From positions 1 through 64,000 of the forward strand of contig NZ_JACOGA010000006.1 of the NCBI RefSeq assembly GCF_014284175.1: a stretch of 64,000 bases of DNA. Direction: 5' to 3'. Source of the stretch: Affinundibacterium flavidum (GTDB taxonomy: Bacteria; Pseudomonadota; Gammaproteobacteria; Burkholderiales; Burkholderiaceae_D). Positions 38,300-47,076 of this stretch are shown one piece after another (within the stretch, counting starts at the first letter, position 1; each line of letters starts with the position of its first letter). Both the position numbers and the translations under genes were made by a program. The notes under the pieces were generated by a model. That model had not been told where the DNA came from and made no database searches. It saw nothing but the letters and a program-made list of their open reading frames with translations.

Positions 38300-38468
38300 G
38301 CAGTTTTTACACCTGCCCGAAACCAATTTACAACAAAATCAAAGCAAAAATTTGCTCAATACTTGGATATTTCTTTTCGGAATTATTTCCTAGTGATAAT
38401 GTTGTACGCGTCAGGCGTCTCTCTCAGCCTATAAAGAACATCATGTATTCACAACAGGAGTGTGCCGA

Positions 38469-38723
38469 ATGAAAAAATATCTCTTAGCAAGCAGTCTGCT
38501 ATTCATGGCTTGTTCCGCTTCCGCTGGCGTCTTGTCTTGTGACGATCTCAAAGCCAAGATAGAAAAAAAAGTCACTGGGAAAGGTGTCAAAGACTATGGC
38601 ATGACCGTGGTCAGTAAAGACACAAAGCTAGAAGGTCGGGTACTAGGTACTTGCGATAAAGGAAGCATGAAAATTATTCATGAAAAATCAAAAACAAATC
38701 CGAAACCAGAAAAGACTTCCTGA
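38469..38723 (+). CDS. DUF1161 family small secreted protein
   Basis: 84 residues from ATG 38469 (MKKYLLASSLLFMACSASAG). After a signal peptide comes LSCDDLKAKIEKKVTGKGVKDYGMTVVSKDTKLEGRVLGTCDKGSMKIIH, the DUF1161 pattern with two cysteines (C in LSCDDL and GTCDKG) that probably pair. Family members such as E. coli YnfD are small periplasmic proteins without known function. A purine-rich ACAGGAG lies upstream. It is followed by a strong terminator. Confidence 0.87.
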   Translation: MKKYLLASSLLFMACSASAGVLSCDDLKAKIEKKVTGKGVKDYGMTVVSKDTKLEGRVLGTCDKGSMKIIHEKSKTNPKPEKTS

Positions 38724-38771
38724 AATTTCGCTATGGTAAGTAGCGTTCACAGAAATCAATACCCATCAAAG

Positions 38772-38810
38772 AAAAATGGTGTTCTGCATTAAAAACAGAA
38801 CACCATTTTT
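38772..38810. terminator. Bidirectional intrinsic terminator
   Basis: Fifteen-base perfect arms AAAAATGGTGTTCTG (38772-38786) and CAGAACACCATTTTT (38796-38810) around a nine-base loop, downstream of the DUF1161 gene and upstream in position of the convergent glutathione S-transferase gene. Confidence 0.88.
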
Positions 38811-38830
38811 CATTTCTATCGCTATGTATC

Positions 38831-38884
38831 GTCGAACATGAAGTCGAACATGAAGTCGAATACGAAGTCAAATACGATGTCGAT
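38831..38884. repeat. Short tandem repeat, 12-bp unit
   Basis: Four and a half copies of a 12-base unit: GTCGAACATGAA twice exactly, then GTCGAATACGAA, GTCAAATACGAT and a partial GTCGAT. It lies between the terminator and the glutathione S-transferase gene and is not in a supported coding frame. Confidence 0.8.
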
Positions 38885-38905
38885 TATTTTACGTAGCTAA
38901 AATGA

Positions 38906-39592
38906 TTAAGGTTGCATACGTTTATCTTCCAGCACTTCACCAACCGCCAAAGCGGATTTTTCGTGACCTGGCTCCCGCCATTTTTCACGTAAAGCTTCAG
39001 TCTGCCATTGCTGCATAGTTGGTAAAGCCAACATACGTTTTACATAGCCGCTAGCTTGTTCATTCATCTTCAAACCATAAGTCTGAATCCGGAAAATCAC
39101 CGGCGCAAAAAAAGCATCGACTGCAGTGAATTTTTCACCAGCCAAAAATGGTCCACCGAAACGATTCAAACCTTCACACCAGAGCTCATTCAAACGATCA
39201 ATTTCGGCTTGCAAATCCACTGCAACTTCTTTCAATCGTATACGTAAACCCACATGCATGGGGCAAGTGCTGCGAAGTTGATTGAAGCCAGAATGCATTT
39301 CTGCAGCGGCACAGCGCGCCCAGATTTTTGCTTTTGGATCTTGTGGCCACACGCCAGTATGGCGATCGGCCAGATATTCGATGATGGCTAGAGAATCCCA
39401 AACAATAGATTCGCTATCGTGCAGGCAGGGGACTTTCCCTGCAGGAGAAAATTTACGGAAATTTTCCCAATTACTACCGGTGCCAAAGGTCACTAACTTT
39501 TCTTCAAATAATAATTCCATCTCGCGCATCATGATCCACGGACGTAATGACCAAGAAGAATAGACTTTGTTAGCGATAAAGAGTGTATACAT
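38906..39592 (-). CDS. Glutathione S-transferase family protein
   Basis: 228 residues. A thioredoxin-like N-terminal domain (MYTLFIANKVYSSWSLRPWIMMREMELLFEEKLV, with SSWSLRP as the glutathione-site serine, and GKVPCLHDSESIVWDSLAIIEYLADRH) followed by an all-helical domain. The SSWS motif is typical of GST-like proteins annotated as YfcF/zeta-related. It could conjugate or reduce a small electrophile; the substrate is not known. It stands alone. Confidence 0.9.
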   Translation of the reverse strand: MYTLFIANKVYSSWSLRPWIMMREMELLFEEKLVTFGTGSNWENFRKFSPAGKVPCLHDSESIVWDSLAIIEYLADRHTGVWPQDPKAKIWARCAAAEMHSGFNQLRSTCPMHVGLRIRLKEVAVDLQAEIDRLNELWCEGLNRFGGPFLAGEKFTAVDAFFAPVIFRIQTYGLKMNEQASGYVKRMLALPTMQQWQTEALREKWREPGHEKSALAVGEVLEDKRMQP

Positions 39593-39661
39593 ACAATTAT
39601 CCTTTACTTGTTGAACTGGTTTCTAGCTTAAATGCTCCATTATGACCTAATTCAGGCATCC

Positions 39662-40615
39662 TTATTTTCCAAAAAATTGTTTTCTATATGCCATAGGGCT
39701 GGTACCGATCACCCGTCTAAATTGTCGCCGAAAAGTTTCTTCTGAGCCAAAACCGCTTAATGTCAATACCTGACTCAGAGCCGTGTTAGACGACTCCAGT
39801 AAGTCCTTAGCAATAGCGACCCGTTCGCGAATAATCCATTCGTAGGGAGAATAGCCCGTAAATTCGAGAAACTGCCTTTGCAATGTGCGCTCGCTCATCG
39901 CGACTCGGGCAGCTAGCGTTTCCACCGTATGCGGCAAATGTGGATTGATCCTTACCCAATCCAACAAAGCGGACAGCCTACCGCGCTCATCTTGGGCTAC
40001 CGGACGTGGAATATATTGCGCCTGTCCACCTTCACGATGTGGTGGAATCACTAAGCGTTGAGCAACTTGGTTCGCCACTTTGACGCCATAGTCTTTTCGC
40101 ACCAAATATAAAAGCATATCTAATCCTGCCGCGGATCCAGCGGAACTAATTACCTGACCAGCATCGACATACAGTGCATCGGCTTGAACCTCAATCGACG
40201 GAAAGCGCTTGGCTAACTTATCTGCATATCGCCAATGCGTCGTGACAATTTTTCCATCAAGAATGCCGGCTTCTGCTAGCACAAAAATACCTGAACAAAT
40301 CGTACAAAAACGCGCGCCACGTGCATAAGCACGACGAATTTTCGCAAGCAACTGCGCTGGCGGACGCTCGTCGACATCACGCCAGCCAGGAATAATAATC
40401 AAATCGGCACGATCAAGCATACGCAAAGTGTAGGGTGCCTCTACGGTGATACCGCCAGCAGCTCGAAGCTTACCTGGCTCTGCGGCGCATACAGCAAAGC
40501 GATACCAATCAACCCCTAACTCAGGACGCTCTAGGGAAAACAACTCCACCGCACAAGCAAATTCGAAAGTGCAGAGTTGATCGTAGGCGAGAGCTACAAC
40601 AAGCGGAGTAGTCAT
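39662..40615 (-). CDS. GlxA-type transcriptional regulator (DJ-1/PfpI plus AraC domains)
   Basis: 317 residues. The N-terminal half is a DJ-1/PfpI-like domain (VVALAYDQLCTFEFACAVELF, ICSGIFVLAEAGILDGKIVTTHW) and the C-terminal 100 residues are an AraC/XylS pair of helix-turn-helices (TVETLAARVAMSERTLQRQFLEFTGYSPYEWIIRERVAIAKDLLE and LSGFGSEETFRRQFRRVIGTSPMAYRKQF). FtrA/GlxA regulators control uptake or breakdown genes. It is divergent from the rhodanese gene, its probable target, with 143 bases between starts. Confidence 0.92.
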   Translation of the reverse strand: MTTPLVVALAYDQLCTFEFACAVELFSLERPELGVDWYRFAVCAAEPGKLRAAGGITVEAPYTLRMLDRADLIIIPGWRDVDERPPAQLLAKIRRAYARGARFCTICSGIFVLAEAGILDGKIVTTHWRYADKLAKRFPSIEVQADALYVDAGQVISSAGSAAGLDMLLYLVRKDYGVKVANQVAQRLVIPPHREGGQAQYIPRPVAQDERGRLSALLDWVRINPHLPHTVETLAARVAMSERTLQRQFLEFTGYSPYEWIIRERVAIAKDLLESSNTALSQVLTLSGFGSEETFRRQFRRVIGTSPMAYRKQFFGK

Positions 40616-40758
40616 TGGAGATTAAAAATCATAATTTACAAATGGCAGAATACGACTGTTAATTGGCTTTCCCGCCACTATACCGCGTTTTAGAAACGGC
40701 GCACAATCTCTCTACCTTAGGTCGCACTCGATTCTTTATCTCATCTCAACAAGGAAAC

Positions 40759-41169
40759 ATGATGTCTATCTCAACACTCAGCCCTGTTCTTGCTGTATCC
40801 GCCGCAGGTAGTGAAAGCGCCTACCAACACTTTGCCAACACACTACAATTTGAAACCGATTGTTGGGATGTCAACCACGCCTTCGAACAGGGCGAGCCAG
40901 GCTTTATTTTGATTGATGTGCGCAGCCCTGAACAATATCAGCGTGGTCACATTCCCGGTGCCATCAATATGCTACGCGGTAAAATGATTGCATCAAGACT
41001 TGCTGAATACCCTGACAGTACCTTGTTTGTCACTTATTGCGCTGGGCCACACTGCAATGGCGCGACCCGCGCCGCAATGGTACTTGCCAAACTAGGTCGC
41101 CCAGTCAAAATCATGCTCGGTGGAATCACAGGTTGGATCGACGAAGGGTTTAACTTGACTCAAGGATGA
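40759..41169 (+). CDS. Rhodanese-like domain protein
   Basis: About 136 residues from ATG 40759, preceded by AAGGA; the longer frame to 40663 would add sequence without similarity. The rhodanese fold is clear: FILIDVRSPEQYQRGHIPGAINM and an active-site loop TYCAGPHCNGATRAA with the catalytic cysteine in YCAGPHC. It may carry persulfide or transfer sulfur, or act as a thiol sensor. Divergence from a GlxA/FtrA regulator repeats an arrangement seen often in proteobacteria. Confidence 0.87.
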   Translation: MMSISTLSPVLAVSAAGSESAYQHFANTLQFETDCWDVNHAFEQGEPGFILIDVRSPEQYQRGHIPGAINMLRGKMIASRLAEYPDSTLFVTYCAGPHCNGATRAAMVLAKLGRPVKIMLGGITGWIDEGFNLTQG

Positions 41170-41628
41170 AGTCAGTAGCAACAAGATAGGCGGTGTTGAA
41201 ACGCCGCCGCTTTCTCGTCAAGGCATTAGGTCGATTTAGCTCTATACACGACTATTGAGTTCGCCAGAAAAACGGCGTTTTATTGGCATGATTAAATGCC
41301 GTATTCCTATATCAGATTGAGTGGCGCTACTTAACTATCCGCGGTCATCTCAAAGGGCTCATTTCCGGATTCTCACGCCGCGCACATGCTTATCATTTAC
41401 CCCAAATAATGGCGGTGAAACGATGTCCGGCTAATCTAACGAGTCAATTATTGAATTACTGGAATTTTGCATTAATTATTCCTCGTTGATAGAAGGACTA
41501 CAGGGCATCAATTTACAGATGAATTTGCATGCGCCAAGTCTTTCAACAACAATACTGAAATCAGATCTGCAGTCGGACTTGTTAACTATTGGTCACACTA
41601 AGATTCCAAGACCGACTCACTACCATAT
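41170..41628. other. Intergenic region before the lipid-modifying locus
   Basis: 459 bases between two convergent genes. Apart from the hairpin at its left end no repeat, RNA or coding frame was found. The sequence is AT-rich from about 41420 onward. Confidence 0.45.
41189..41209 (+). terminator. Hairpin after the rhodanese gene
   Basis: GGCGGTGT-tgaa-ACGCCGCC-type stem (one G-U pair), 20 bases after the stop, followed by CTTTCTC. It is a reasonable weak terminator. Confidence 0.45.
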
Positions 41629-42498
41629 TCAAACGCTATATCGAAACGCTGTATAAATATCTCGGCTCCAGGCAATATTACGGCGACCACTAACTAAGCG
41701 ACTGAAGTCCTTCAACATCTGCCAACGCGCATTACCGCTAGGGTAACAATTGAGGTAATGTCGATTTTCTTTTTTACCCGAGCGCCATGGCGTGGAGATC
41801 AACGTTTGTTTGTCAGTGCTAGTAATACGTTTCAAGGTCGGCAAGTAATGCTTGGTGTAGACAGGATCAAAATAGGGCGTTCCCTGCTTCACACCGCCAT
41901 ACACAAACGGCACATTCGCTGCCATCGCAATAATGTATTTGATAGGCATGGAGCGTAACTCCACCAGTTCAGGTGAACAATTTTCATTATTCGACAACAC
42001 CAATAATTGCGCATCTTTATGCTTAGCCAGATAAATATGAATATTCGATGCAAAATGTGAAAATGGTAAATCAACAAAGTCACCAAACATGTATTCCAAA
42101 GAGGCGATGAGGGGCTGAGTCGAATTAAATGCGGACTGCCCGGTCAACAATTTAGCGATAGATCGCAGGCCAGAAAATGTACCCGTATGATGTTGATCGC
42201 GGAACACTTTCTCCGCCTGAGGATGGCAAAGTGTATCGATACTGACGCGGTTTTTACCTGTTGAAAACGCCATAAAACCAAACAGTGCGTAAACCGAACC
42301 TGAAAATGCATGAATCTCATTGAACGCCTGTAGACGCTCGAGACCAATCGCATTCAAAACTATATATTGCCGGGTAAAACTAGGTCCTGTGCTATCCAAT
42401 AGCAAGCATGTCTCTGCAGGGGTATGCGATGCAAAATTTGCGTCAATCTCGGCGGTAACACGTTTTTTTAAAGACAAAATTGTAGGTGGGACTTGCAT
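41629..42498 (-). CDS. Divergent patatin-like protein
   Basis: 289 residues, last gene of the leftward operon; GAGGAG precedes the ATG. The order of elements resembles patatin acyl hydrolases: a strand and turn CLLLDSTGPSFTRQYIVLNAIG in place of the GGGxRG oxyanion loop, a nucleophile-like elbow AFSGSVYALFGF (Ser68, with SGSVY instead of GxSxG), and later AMAANVPFVYGG followed by GTPYFDPVYT, where Asp211 could take the place of the DG[GA] aspartate. The glycine signatures are altered, so it may be a specialised or inactive lipase-fold protein. Location with lipid-oxidising and export genes suggests acyl chemistry. The assignment is inference. Confidence 0.45.
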   Translation of the reverse strand: MQVPPTILSLKKRVTAEIDANFASHTPAETCLLLDSTGPSFTRQYIVLNAIGLERLQAFNEIHAFSGSVYALFGFMAFSTGKNRVSIDTLCHPQAEKVFRDQHHTGTFSGLRSIAKLLTGQSAFNSTQPLIASLEYMFGDFVDLPFSHFASNIHIYLAKHKDAQLLVLSNNENCSPELVELRSMPIKYIIAMAANVPFVYGGVKQGTPYFDPVYTKHYLPTLKRITSTDKQTLISTPWRSGKKENRHYLNCYPSGNARWQMLKDFSRLVSGRRNIAWSRDIYTAFRYSV

Positions 42499-42511
42499 AA
42501 TGACTAGCTCC

Positions 42512-43903
42512 TCAGAAGATCAAAACAAGTTCAGTAAATGCCAACGAATTCTTTTTTAGACTACCAAAAAAACTGTGATCTTTTCCGCGGAAAAGATCAC
42601 AGCCAAACACCCATTTTGTAGAATCGGAATAACGAAAATTCAGTCGCGGCCGCAATACAAAATCGCCATCACGAAAATTATGCATACCGACGATTTCATA
42701 ATCTAACTGATCATTCATTAAACGTTGTGCAAAACGCACGGTAAAACCATCCTGCCAGTGATGTAACTGATTGTTCGCAAGCTGTAATTTATCCAGTGGT
42801 GTACGCCACGCATCGGGCAGATTTGCAAAGTGCGGGTCTTGCGCAAAACGTCGAAAAAAATATTGCACACCAAAAGTGGCGTTCGACACGATATGAGAAA
42901 AATGCGCCAGATTATTCTCTACCCCAAACACCCCATACCAATGCGAGAGCCGCCCCGCATTTTCTGCATTTTCAGGCTTGAAACGTAAATACGCCAATTC
43001 ACCACGCAAGCCCCAATTGCCGCTGGTCGTCGCGGCATCCGCTCCCACACTTTGCAAAGCCGCATAACGCCGTTGTACGCCCAACAAACGCCCGCGCTGC
43101 TGTAGCAATTCCAACGAGCGTACTTTTTCTACACCATCAAAATACGAAACCGACCAATCAATAGAACTCACGGATTGATCGAGCCTAAGCGCATAATCAT
43201 AGGTTCGTGATGTGAAGGCTAGGGGAAAACCTGCTTCTATCCTAGCGCTCGGTACTTGCCCCTGCTTGCTTCCATCAGGTACTCGTTGCACGACGAACTG
43301 CAAGCGTGTATCTGCATTCAAATCCAGACTCAGGCTGCTTGCGACACTCCCTGATTTTTGTTCCTCATCTGTGACAAACGGGCTAGTAAAATCACGCGCA
43401 CTTAAATTATCCGTAGGATTAATTCTATCGGCACGTCCCCAAGAAAATACCTGAGTTCCTATCCGCCATTCCGCACGCTCAATATCCCACTTCAAATAGG
43501 CATCACGTAAATAACTATGACGCTTTGGAATACTGGTAGATTTAGCGGAATCAGCAGAGTCATCCTTTGAACCGAGATAACTCACATTGGCATTGCTATG
43601 AAAGCTCCAGGCACTATCAAATTTAGTCGCAATATTCAACTGCAACTGCGCAACACCAAAACTAGTTTGATCGTTTAACCAACGATCACCAGACCATGCC
43701 CCCAAACTCAAATTGCCCCGCAAATCTAGCCAAGTTGGCGATATGGATTCGATCTTGGATTCAGTCTTGTCTTGTACCGATGGTTTAGCCTCACCAACCA
43801 CTTCTTGGGCGTGAGCCTGTAGTCCTGTCAAACACGCGACGACAAAAGCAAAGAGAAACAAGGCCGACGGCACAGGCCTGCGTAACAATTCTGGATTCTG
43901 CAT
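42512..43903 (-). CDS. Outer-membrane beta-barrel protein (DUF1302-like)
   Basis: 463 residues. Signal peptide ending AHAQE, then a short linker and a series of alternating-hydrophobicity strands. The stretch WRIGTQVFSWGRADRINPTDNLSARDFTSPF is typical of the DUF1302/alginate-export-like barrels that accompany MMPL-type exporters. The C-terminus ends FTELVLIF, a barrel-type aromatic ending. It starts 12 bases after the MMPL gene stop, making it the likely outer-membrane exit for the exported substrate. Confidence 0.8.
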   Translation of the reverse strand: MQNPELLRRPVPSALFLFAFVVACLTGLQAHAQEVVGEAKPSVQDKTESKIESISPTWLDLRGNLSLGAWSGDRWLNDQTSFGVAQLQLNIATKFDSAWSFHSNANVSYLGSKDDSADSAKSTSIPKRHSYLRDAYLKWDIERAEWRIGTQVFSWGRADRINPTDNLSARDFTSPFVTDEEQKSGSVASSLSLDLNADTRLQFVVQRVPDGSKQGQVPSARIEAGFPLAFTSRTYDYALRLDQSVSSIDWSVSYFDGVEKVRSLELLQQRGRLLGVQRRYAALQSVGADAATTSGNWGLRGELAYLRFKPENAENAGRLSHWYGVFGVENNLAHFSHIVSNATFGVQYFFRRFAQDPHFANLPDAWRTPLDKLQLANNQLHHWQDGFTVRFAQRLMNDQLDYEIVGMHNFRDGDFVLRPRLNFRYSDSTKWVFGCDLFRGKDHSFFGSLKKNSLAFTELVLIF

Positions 43904-43915
43904 GTGCTATTTAAT

Positions 43916-46900
43916 TTACTCTTCGCGTTCCAAATAGCGTTGCGTGAAATAGTCATCCTTCACACCTTGATTCGCCTTAAAATTTTTCCACTCAATCACA
44001 GTTTTGTGGCCTGTCTGCACATTCTGCACTTCCATCAACATCGGCTGCCAACGATTCTTTTCTTTATCAACATTCACAATTTGACTCAAGATCGATGTCT
44101 TTAATAGCTGTTGATTGGTATTGAAAAATTCCGTCTTCAATGCTAGTGCAGATTCATTGTCTACCCACAAAATACGTTTTGAATATCCAGAACTATCGGC
44201 GATTGCTTTGGAATTCGGTACGGATTCAATCACAGTACATGTGCGACCTTGAATATTTTCAGTCGTCACGATCTTGTGTTGCCAATCATGGACTTTATGT
44301 CCGATGACATCGCCGTACGATAAATCGGTACCAACAAAACTTTCGCTTTTATTGGATGAAGCAATCCGACGTACTTTTTTTAAGGCTGGCAAATAAATCC
44401 ACATGTCATCGTCACCGTCGCTATGCTCAACCAATAAAGTAACGGTATTTTTGATATCGGACGGAGACATAAACCGTGTCATGCGCTTAGTGTCTAAACC
44501 CTTACCTTGCAATTTTGTTGTTCCGAAAGTTTCGCGAACACGACGATCACCGTTTTTGTTGATCAATTGAAAGCTGGCATTGGCGCTGGAATCATCGAAG
44601 CGATTTGCAATGAAATTACGCTCCATCATTTTTTCAGCATCACTAGTCGCCGCCTGCACAGGCTCTGTGTGCATCAACATAGCGCCAAAGATACCGGTGG
44701 CAATCAGCCCAACACAAGAAGCCACTGAGCCGCGGATAGACGCACTTTGATTCGTATGTACATGCAAGAATCCAGGTTTCAGCCATTTAATCAAAGCTGG
44801 CAACAATAACAAAGTCGTGACCACACTCACCAGCATAGACAACACGATCAAAATGCCAGACCAAATATGAATATTGAATCCACGTGACAACATCAACACG
44901 GAATAACCACCAGCAATCGCGGTGCCTACATAGAGGATAGCGCGACCAGCGGATTCCAACGCAGCATCAATCGCCACGTCATAACTGGCGTGAATTTTTA
45001 GATCTTCTCGAATTCTGTACAAGAGATAAATCGCATAATCAGCGCCAATCCCGATGGCCATTGGTGCAGTAATCGCATTTGGTGTATTCAAAGGAATGCC
45101 CGTCAATCCCATCACACCAAAATTGACCAAGGCAGTAATTGCCAGCGGTGTTACGATCAGGAAGGCAGCGATAAGAGAACGGAATAGCAATGCCGAGACC
45201 AAGAAAATGACTGCGCCGATTTGCATCACGTTTTTCAATTTTCCTTCTACCAAGGATTCAGACAAGGCAGTCGATTGCGGCACGCTACCACCGAAGTGTA
45301 TCGTAATGCGTGGATCGTTATTTGCCTTCAGAAATTCTCGTGTATTAGCGATGACTTTTTGAATTTCACGACTATTATCGTGTTTTACGAATGCAGTGAT
45401 ATTCGCATTTTGATAGTTATAGTCAACATAACGATCAAAATCTGCTGGCTCACCTGACATCGAGTACAGCAACAAAAATTGCGATACCAGATTCCTGTCT
45501 TCCGGAATACGTAATTCAGTCGATACGTCGGCATGCATGGCTTGATTCATGCGCTTAATCAGATCCACGATAGAAATCGTCTTACCTATGCCTGGCTGCG
45601 TTTCCAAAAAGCGCTGCGTTTTCTCCATCAACTGCAAGACTTTAGGGTCTTTGATCACATCTTGTTGCTGACCTTCAAACACCAAATACAGGGTATTGGT
45701 TCCCGCCATCTTGGCGTTGATCAACTGATCATCAGCTTGAAACGGCAGGTTTGCAGAGAAGAAACTCTTATTCGAGTTTTCGACTTTCAATTGTGAAAGT
45801 CCAAAAGCGGCAACAGCAACCACAACGACAAAGAAAGCGATTACCTGAGGAATACGCGCAGTGCTCGTCGCTTGTTTAATTCCTCTTACCACCGGACTCA
45901 AAATATCAAAGCGCATAGGCTGCGTACGCAGTTTAGGTGGTTTCAACCATGAACGTACTGCGGGAATGAAGGTCAGTTCTATCACTAAGCCAGACAAAAT
46001 ACCGAGACCAGTAAAGATACCAAAATTGCGTATGGTCACGATATCAAACGACATCAAGGACAAGAATCCCATCACCGCGACCAAACCAGCAGCAAGCATC
46101 ACTGGTCCCACTTTAGCCATAGAATGTACGACTGCTTCGCGATTCGCAGTCACCGCATCATTGCCGCGTTTAATCGATAATTCAAACTCTTCGTAATACC
46201 GCTTCAGTAGCTGCACCGCATGTCCGGCGGTGACAGCCAGAATCAAAATCGGCGTACTCGCATTAAAGGCATCGATTGACACCTTGGCGATACCCATTAA
46301 ACCTAAGCCCCACAATACCGATAAGAAGGCGGTGACCAGCGGTAAAAAAAAACCTTGCCACGTCCTGAATGCTTCGAGATGAAGCAATCCGACTATGAGC
46401 AAGGCGAGTGGAAACAGGATCGCCATACGTTGCGTATATTTCTCAACGTAATACACGAATACAGGCGTGCCGCTGACAGCAATGCGCACCTCGTCATTCG
46501 CTAATGGTTGTATTAATTTGTAGGCCGCTTCCAAAGTTGGCGTGAAGCCTTTGGGGCCTTTCTCAACAGCAATCGTGATTGCCGCCATATCTTGATTTTG
46601 CGACAGTACAACACCGCTATAAATCGGATTACGCGCTAGAGAAGATTTCAATTTGTCAATGGAATTTTGATCAATTGCGCTGCCATGCAACAGAGGTTTC
46701 ACTTCTAAACCCTCTGCTTCACCCGCAATGCCTTTGGCACGTTTCGCAGTCAAACTCATCAAGGTTTCTGCTTTGACGTTCGGCAATTTTTGTAATTCAT
46801 CAGAAATAGTCTGCACACGTTGCAACACATCTTTTTGATAAATATCACCATGTTTAGGTGATACCGCAACGACCAATACGTAATTCGAACCGAATATCTT

Positions 46901-47074
46901 TTCTGCCAGATTAGTACCGATCACATACGGATGTGCTTGCGGCAGCATTTGATTTGGATCGATGATGACTTTCAGGTGACGCATTTGTGACAGCATAAAA
47001 ACTGTCATTAACAAGGTCATGCCGATAACGACAAATCGCCAGCGAATGATCTTCTCTATATATTGACTGAACAC
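43916..47074 (-). CDS. MMPL/RND-superfamily exporter fused to a LolA-like domain
   Basis: 1052 residues. Residues of about 1-775 form an MMPL transporter: two repeats, each with one helix, a periplasmic loop and a five-to-six helix bundle (LFPLALLIVGLLHLEAF and AITAPMAIGIGADYAIYLLYRIRED). A stretch near 785-808 (ASCVGLIATGIFGAML...EPVQA) looks like a former signal peptide. From about 809 to the end is an outer-membrane lipoprotein-sorting (LolA-like) domain: MERNFIANRFDDSSANASF, DDMWIYLPALKKVRRI, GTDLSYGDVIGHKV, KRILWVDNESALALKTEFF. These two are usually neighbouring genes; here they are one chain. It would extract a lipid from the inner membrane and hand it across the periplasm. Confidence 0.88.
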   Translation of the reverse strand: MFSQYIEKIIRWRFVVIGMTLLMTVFMLSQMRHLKVIIDPNQMLPQAHPYVIGTNLAEKIFGSNYVLVVAVSPKHGDIYQKDVLQRVQTISDELQKLPNVKAETLMSLTAKRAKGIAGEAEGLEVKPLLHGSAIDQNSIDKLKSSLARNPIYSGVVLSQNQDMAAITIAVEKGPKGFTPTLEAAYKLIQPLANDEVRIAVSGTPVFVYYVEKYTQRMAILFPLALLIVGLLHLEAFRTWQGFFLPLVTAFLSVLWGLGLMGIAKVSIDAFNASTPILILAVTAGHAVQLLKRYYEEFELSIKRGNDAVTANREAVVHSMAKVGPVMLAAGLVAVMGFLSLMSFDIVTIRNFGIFTGLGILSGLVIELTFIPAVRSWLKPPKLRTQPMRFDILSPVVRGIKQATSTARIPQVIAFFVVVVAVAAFGLSQLKVENSNKSFFSANLPFQADDQLINAKMAGTNTLYLVFEGQQQDVIKDPKVLQLMEKTQRFLETQPGIGKTISIVDLIKRMNQAMHADVSTELRIPEDRNLVSQFLLLYSMSGEPADFDRYVDYNYQNANITAFVKHDNSREIQKVIANTREFLKANNDPRITIHFGGSVPQSTALSESLVEGKLKNVMQIGAVIFLVSALLFRSLIAAFLIVTPLAITALVNFGVMGLTGIPLNTPNAITAPMAIGIGADYAIYLLYRIREDLKIHASYDVAIDAALESAGRAILYVGTAIAGGYSVLMLSRGFNIHIWSGILIVLSMLVSVVTTLLLLPALIKWLKPGFLHVHTNQSASIRGSVASCVGLIATGIFGAMLMHTEPVQAATSDAEKMMERNFIANRFDDSSANASFQLINKNGDRRVRETFGTTKLQGKGLDTKRMTRFMSPSDIKNTVTLLVEHSDGDDDMWIYLPALKKVRRIASSNKSESFVGTDLSYGDVIGHKVHDWQHKIVTTENIQGRTCTVIESVPNSKAIADSSGYSKRILWVDNESALALKTEFFNTNQQLLKTSILSQIVNVDKEKNRWQPMLMEVQNVQTGHKTVIEWKNFKANQGVKDDYFTQRYLEREE

Positions 47075-47076
47075 GA

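Noticed and set aside
38831..38884. CRISPR array
   Set aside because: The units are contiguous 12-base tandem repeats with no spacers and no cas genes.
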